From Dipylidium caninum (taxonomy: Eukaryota > Platyhelminthes > Cestoda > Cyclophyllidea > Dipylidiidae): DNA of 64,000 nucleotides. Below are positions 61,556 to 64,000 of the stretch, piece by piece. The stretch lies in NCBI GenBank assembly GCA_017562135.1, contig QEYB01000654.1, forward strand, positions 1,302,001-1,366,000, given 5' to 3'. Each line of letters starts with the position of its first letter. The stretch's first letter is position 1. The notes beneath the pieces were generated by a model that was not told where the DNA came from, made no database searches, and saw nothing but the letters and a program-made list of their open reading frames with translations. The position numbers and the translations under genes were made by a program.

Positions 61556-64000
61556 ATGATGTTCTTCCGATTCTGGAGCCTTCTGCTCGCCTCAGGCTTC
61601 ACCCTCGCAGCTGACCGATGCTCTCTCCTTTGTACTTCGGGCGTTTGCTGCAACGGCCCTAATGGAAATTCTCTGTGTTGTCCGGTTTCTAACGTAGACA
61701 TCTCTTTCCTTTTTCCTTAAATCCTTTAGGGCGTTTGTTGTGAATCTGCTCCTGTTATTGGACTGATCAATCTCTTGAGTCAACCCATGTACTCACAGGT
61801 ATTCGGATTTCAAGCTTTCTGACCTATTATCTTAGCTTATAACTGAAGAAACAATCGAAATACCAATGGAGGAACTAAAAAGTGATTTGGGAGCGTGTAG
61901 CTCATTCTGTGGGGACCTTTGTTGTCCTCTTGAGCGTGTAAGTTGGCCAAAAATTTAACAGTTTCCTCTAGGGCGTGTGCTGTGGGGATGGAGTCCACTG
62001 CTGTCCATCGGGATACCAGTGTGATGTTGACACAAAGTCTTGCCGTATTTCGTTGCAAAATTCAATCACTGTGCTCTCAAATGACGACCGAAGCTGTCCT
62101 TCGAATGATTCGGGATGCCCTGTCACCGATACTTGCTGCATAATGTTTGATGGAAGCAAAGGGTGTTGCCCCCATGCAGATGCAAGTAGTTTTCCGTGCT
62201 TATTTTGCTTCATTCATATCTGACATTTCGTTTGACTTTTAGGAAATCCTTGTTTTTACCCTTTCGCAAGGTTCCTAATCTGTTTTGTCAGCCATTATCA
62301 AGCTATACAGTTTAACTTGTAAATTACTTTCCAATTTTGTCGTCAATTGCTGAATTTTCGTACGTTTTTTATGTGATTCTTTATACAATTTCTGCCTTTT
62401 GCCATCTCTATGTCCTTTGTTCCTTTTCCCGCTTTCTTTCGCTATCAGAGCATCAGTCGGTTTGGGTTCTGTGAAATGAGATATCTTTTGGCCCTGTGGC
62501 CACCGCTATTTCCTTCCTAATCACACTCACAGTTGAACTTTTCTGCTTCAGGCATCTTGTTGCGCTGATGGATTCCATTGCTGTCCTCGCGGAACACGAT
62601 GCAGCCCTGAATCTGACAGTTGTGAACTACTGTCAGGTCAATTTGTGAACCCATTTGAATCTGCTGTAACCTTAAACACTCACGAGGCTGTTAAATGTCC
62701 CGACCAAAAATCTACCTGTCTCAAAGATTCAACGTGTTGTCAGACTTCGGGCGCCAATGCTACTTACGCGTGTTGTCCGTTTGAGAATGTGAGTTTTTGC
62801 ACACGCTAGGGCATTATAGGAAAGTTTTCAATGTGTACGGACTGCTAATTCACTCTTGAATCATCCTAAATCTCTCCTCTTCGTCATGTTCTCATCCTCT
62901 TTCTTTTACAGGACACTTAGACCTTTTCATAAGCCCCACTTTTTTTGAACACCTAATCCCTCTTTCATGGAACTATTTTGATTATGTAATTGTGTCACCT
63001 AAGTGATTTAGATGGGGATGTTACGCGCTTCGGTTAGCCGTATTTTCCCTTCTCCGACTCAGTAATTTCCCACTTATTGGAGTATCTCTGTTCCTTGATT
63101 GATGCCATTCCCTGATTGGGGTTGCAATGCCCTAACTGTCATCCTTCCTCCTCCAGGCTGTCTGTTGCGACGACGGGCAGCACTGCTGTCCTAATGGCTA
63201 CTCCTGCGACTTGAGTTACGGCGGCGTCTGCATTCTTCAAGCTCCAAAGTCGCTAACCGTAGGCGCCGCGGGCGTGGCTTGGGAAAGCCACATAAAAAAA
63301 AGAGTGATGTGTGACGTTAGAACATTCTGTGAAGGTCCGAACGTCACCTGTTGCAAGACGTCCGACGATTCTTGGGGCTGTTGTCCGTATCGAGATGTAA
63401 GCTCTCCCATTATCTCTTTCCGGTAAACAAGTGCTTTATGAGTCACCCGGAGGATATGGCATTCTTTCATTCTCTCGTAAGCGAAAGCGTCCCAATTGCA
63501 GTAAGGGAACCACCGCCGACTCCCCGCGTTGATGAGGTCATTTGTTCGGGGCTCCTCGTTGTGAACTCGAAATAGCGAACTGGCTAGATTGAATGGGTGA
63601 TGGCGGGGTGCGAGTGGATTGTTGAATAAACGTTTAACCATGTGACGCAATTATCGCCTCGAGATATGGGCAAATGGGCGGGTTCTTGTGCTGGACTTTG
63701 GTTGCCGGGCGAAGTAGATAGATGATAATACTTCGGAAGTGTTTTGCTTTTCTGTGTTCTTAGCGGCGGCAAACCCCCTGGACCCGTACCAACTGATTTT
63801 TCTGATTTTTTTCTCTCTTCCAGGCTGTCTGCTGTGATGACCTTGAACACTGCTGCCCTAGTGGATTCTCCTGCGACCCTTCCGGCAAATGTCTCCGCTT
63901 TGACAGCGAGGGTGACATCTTCTTGCCTTGGACTTATAAAGGGGCTGCAAAGAGTGACGACAACTTCGGTGGTGTCAAGTGCCACGATGGGAAGACCACA
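61556..64000 (+). CDS. Secreted progranulin-like protein (partial at the window end)
   Basis: Exons 61556-61693, 61730-61798, 61836-61937, 61972-62181, 62552-62788, 63157-63396 and 63824 to beyond 64000, all joined in phase 0. Granulins are small disulfide-stacked growth-factor-like modules released from secreted precursors. A signal peptide is evident (MMFFRFWSLLLASGFTLA, cleavage probably near Ala-Ala). Then come granulin modules with the pattern CC..CC..HCCP: GVCCGDGVHCCPSGYQC, SCCADGFHCCPRGTRC, VCCDDGQHCCPNGYSC and VCCDDLEHCCPSGFSC; a further module begins at VKCHDGKTT where the window stops. The first module is degenerate: after GVCCESAP it lacks HCCP and runs into a hydrophobic linker. 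The intron at 62182-62551 has a GC donor. Two ATG codons are adjacent; either could start. AT-rich introns contrast with the GC-rich RASGRF gene upstream. Confidence 0.95.
62182..62551 (+). other. GC-AG intron in the granulin gene
   Basis: Exon end GGCTGTTGCCC-type GCCPHAD is followed by GCAAGT where the sister exons have GTGAGT, GTAAGC or GTAGAC at exactly the same place in the module. The next exon starts ASCCADG, matching AVCCDDG of the others, so the boundary is set by repeat homology. Confidence 0.85.

Overview
This is eukaryotic, animal nuclear DNA. The genes are broken into many short exons with GT-AG (and two GC-AG) introns, there are no operons or ribosome binding sites, and simple repeats are frequent. 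All recognisable genes are animal families. The mix of compact genes, some introns of only about 38-44 bases, and a secreted multi-granulin protein suggests a parasitic flatworm, perhaps a tapeworm. I hold that only moderately because no species-diagnostic repeat or RNA gene was seen. Base composition is a mosaic: very GC-rich around the two long-intron signalling genes (about 1-11.1, 13.6-17.7, 19-21 and 36.4-60 kb) and AT-rich around the compact housekeeping genes (about 11.2-13.5, 21.5-31, 33-36 and 61-64 kb).

Layout. (1) 1-20.3 kb: a PAR-3/Bazooka-type polarity scaffold on the + strand. The PDZ2 and PDZ3 exons are firm, three upstream exons are joined by matching splice phases, and the 3' exons end at about 20,256. 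(2) 21.1-25.4 kb, - strand: a complete ubiquilin (UBL, STI1 repeats, UBA) in ten exons, one of them only 12 bases long. (3) 26.2-31.8 kb, + strand, divergent from ubiquilin: coatomer subunit beta' (COPB2) with WD40 repeats. (4) 32.2-32.8 kb: an inverted, broken copy of an intron plus exon of the RASGRF gene that lies 15 kb away. (5) 33.1-34.6 kb, - strand: ubiquitin-conjugating enzyme UBE2G2 in five exons. (6) 34.6-41.8 kb: mostly gene-free DNA holding a decayed copy of the COPB2 C-terminal exon at 38.8-39.1 kb. (7) 41.8-60.4 kb, + strand: a Ras guanine-nucleotide exchange factor of the RASGRF family in about 30 exons, with the full order PH, coiled coil, IQ, DH, PH, REM, CDC25. (8) 61.6 kb to the window end, + strand: a secreted progranulin-like protein, cut by the window edge.

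The genes do not form a pathway cluster. Ubiquilin and UBE2G2 both serve ubiquitin-dependent protein quality control (ER-associated degradation), COPB2 serves Golgi-ER transport, PAR-3 cell polarity and RASGRF calcium/Ras signalling; their adjacency looks incidental. No novel defence, toxin or mobile system was found. The most informative oddities are the two local exon-fragment duplications, two homology-supported GC-AG introns, the 12-base exon, the very short introns, a one-base frame break in ubiquilin, and low-complexity insertions inside the PAR-3 and RASGRF domains. All exon boundaries were placed by eye from homology, splice consensus and codon phase; no alignment software was used.
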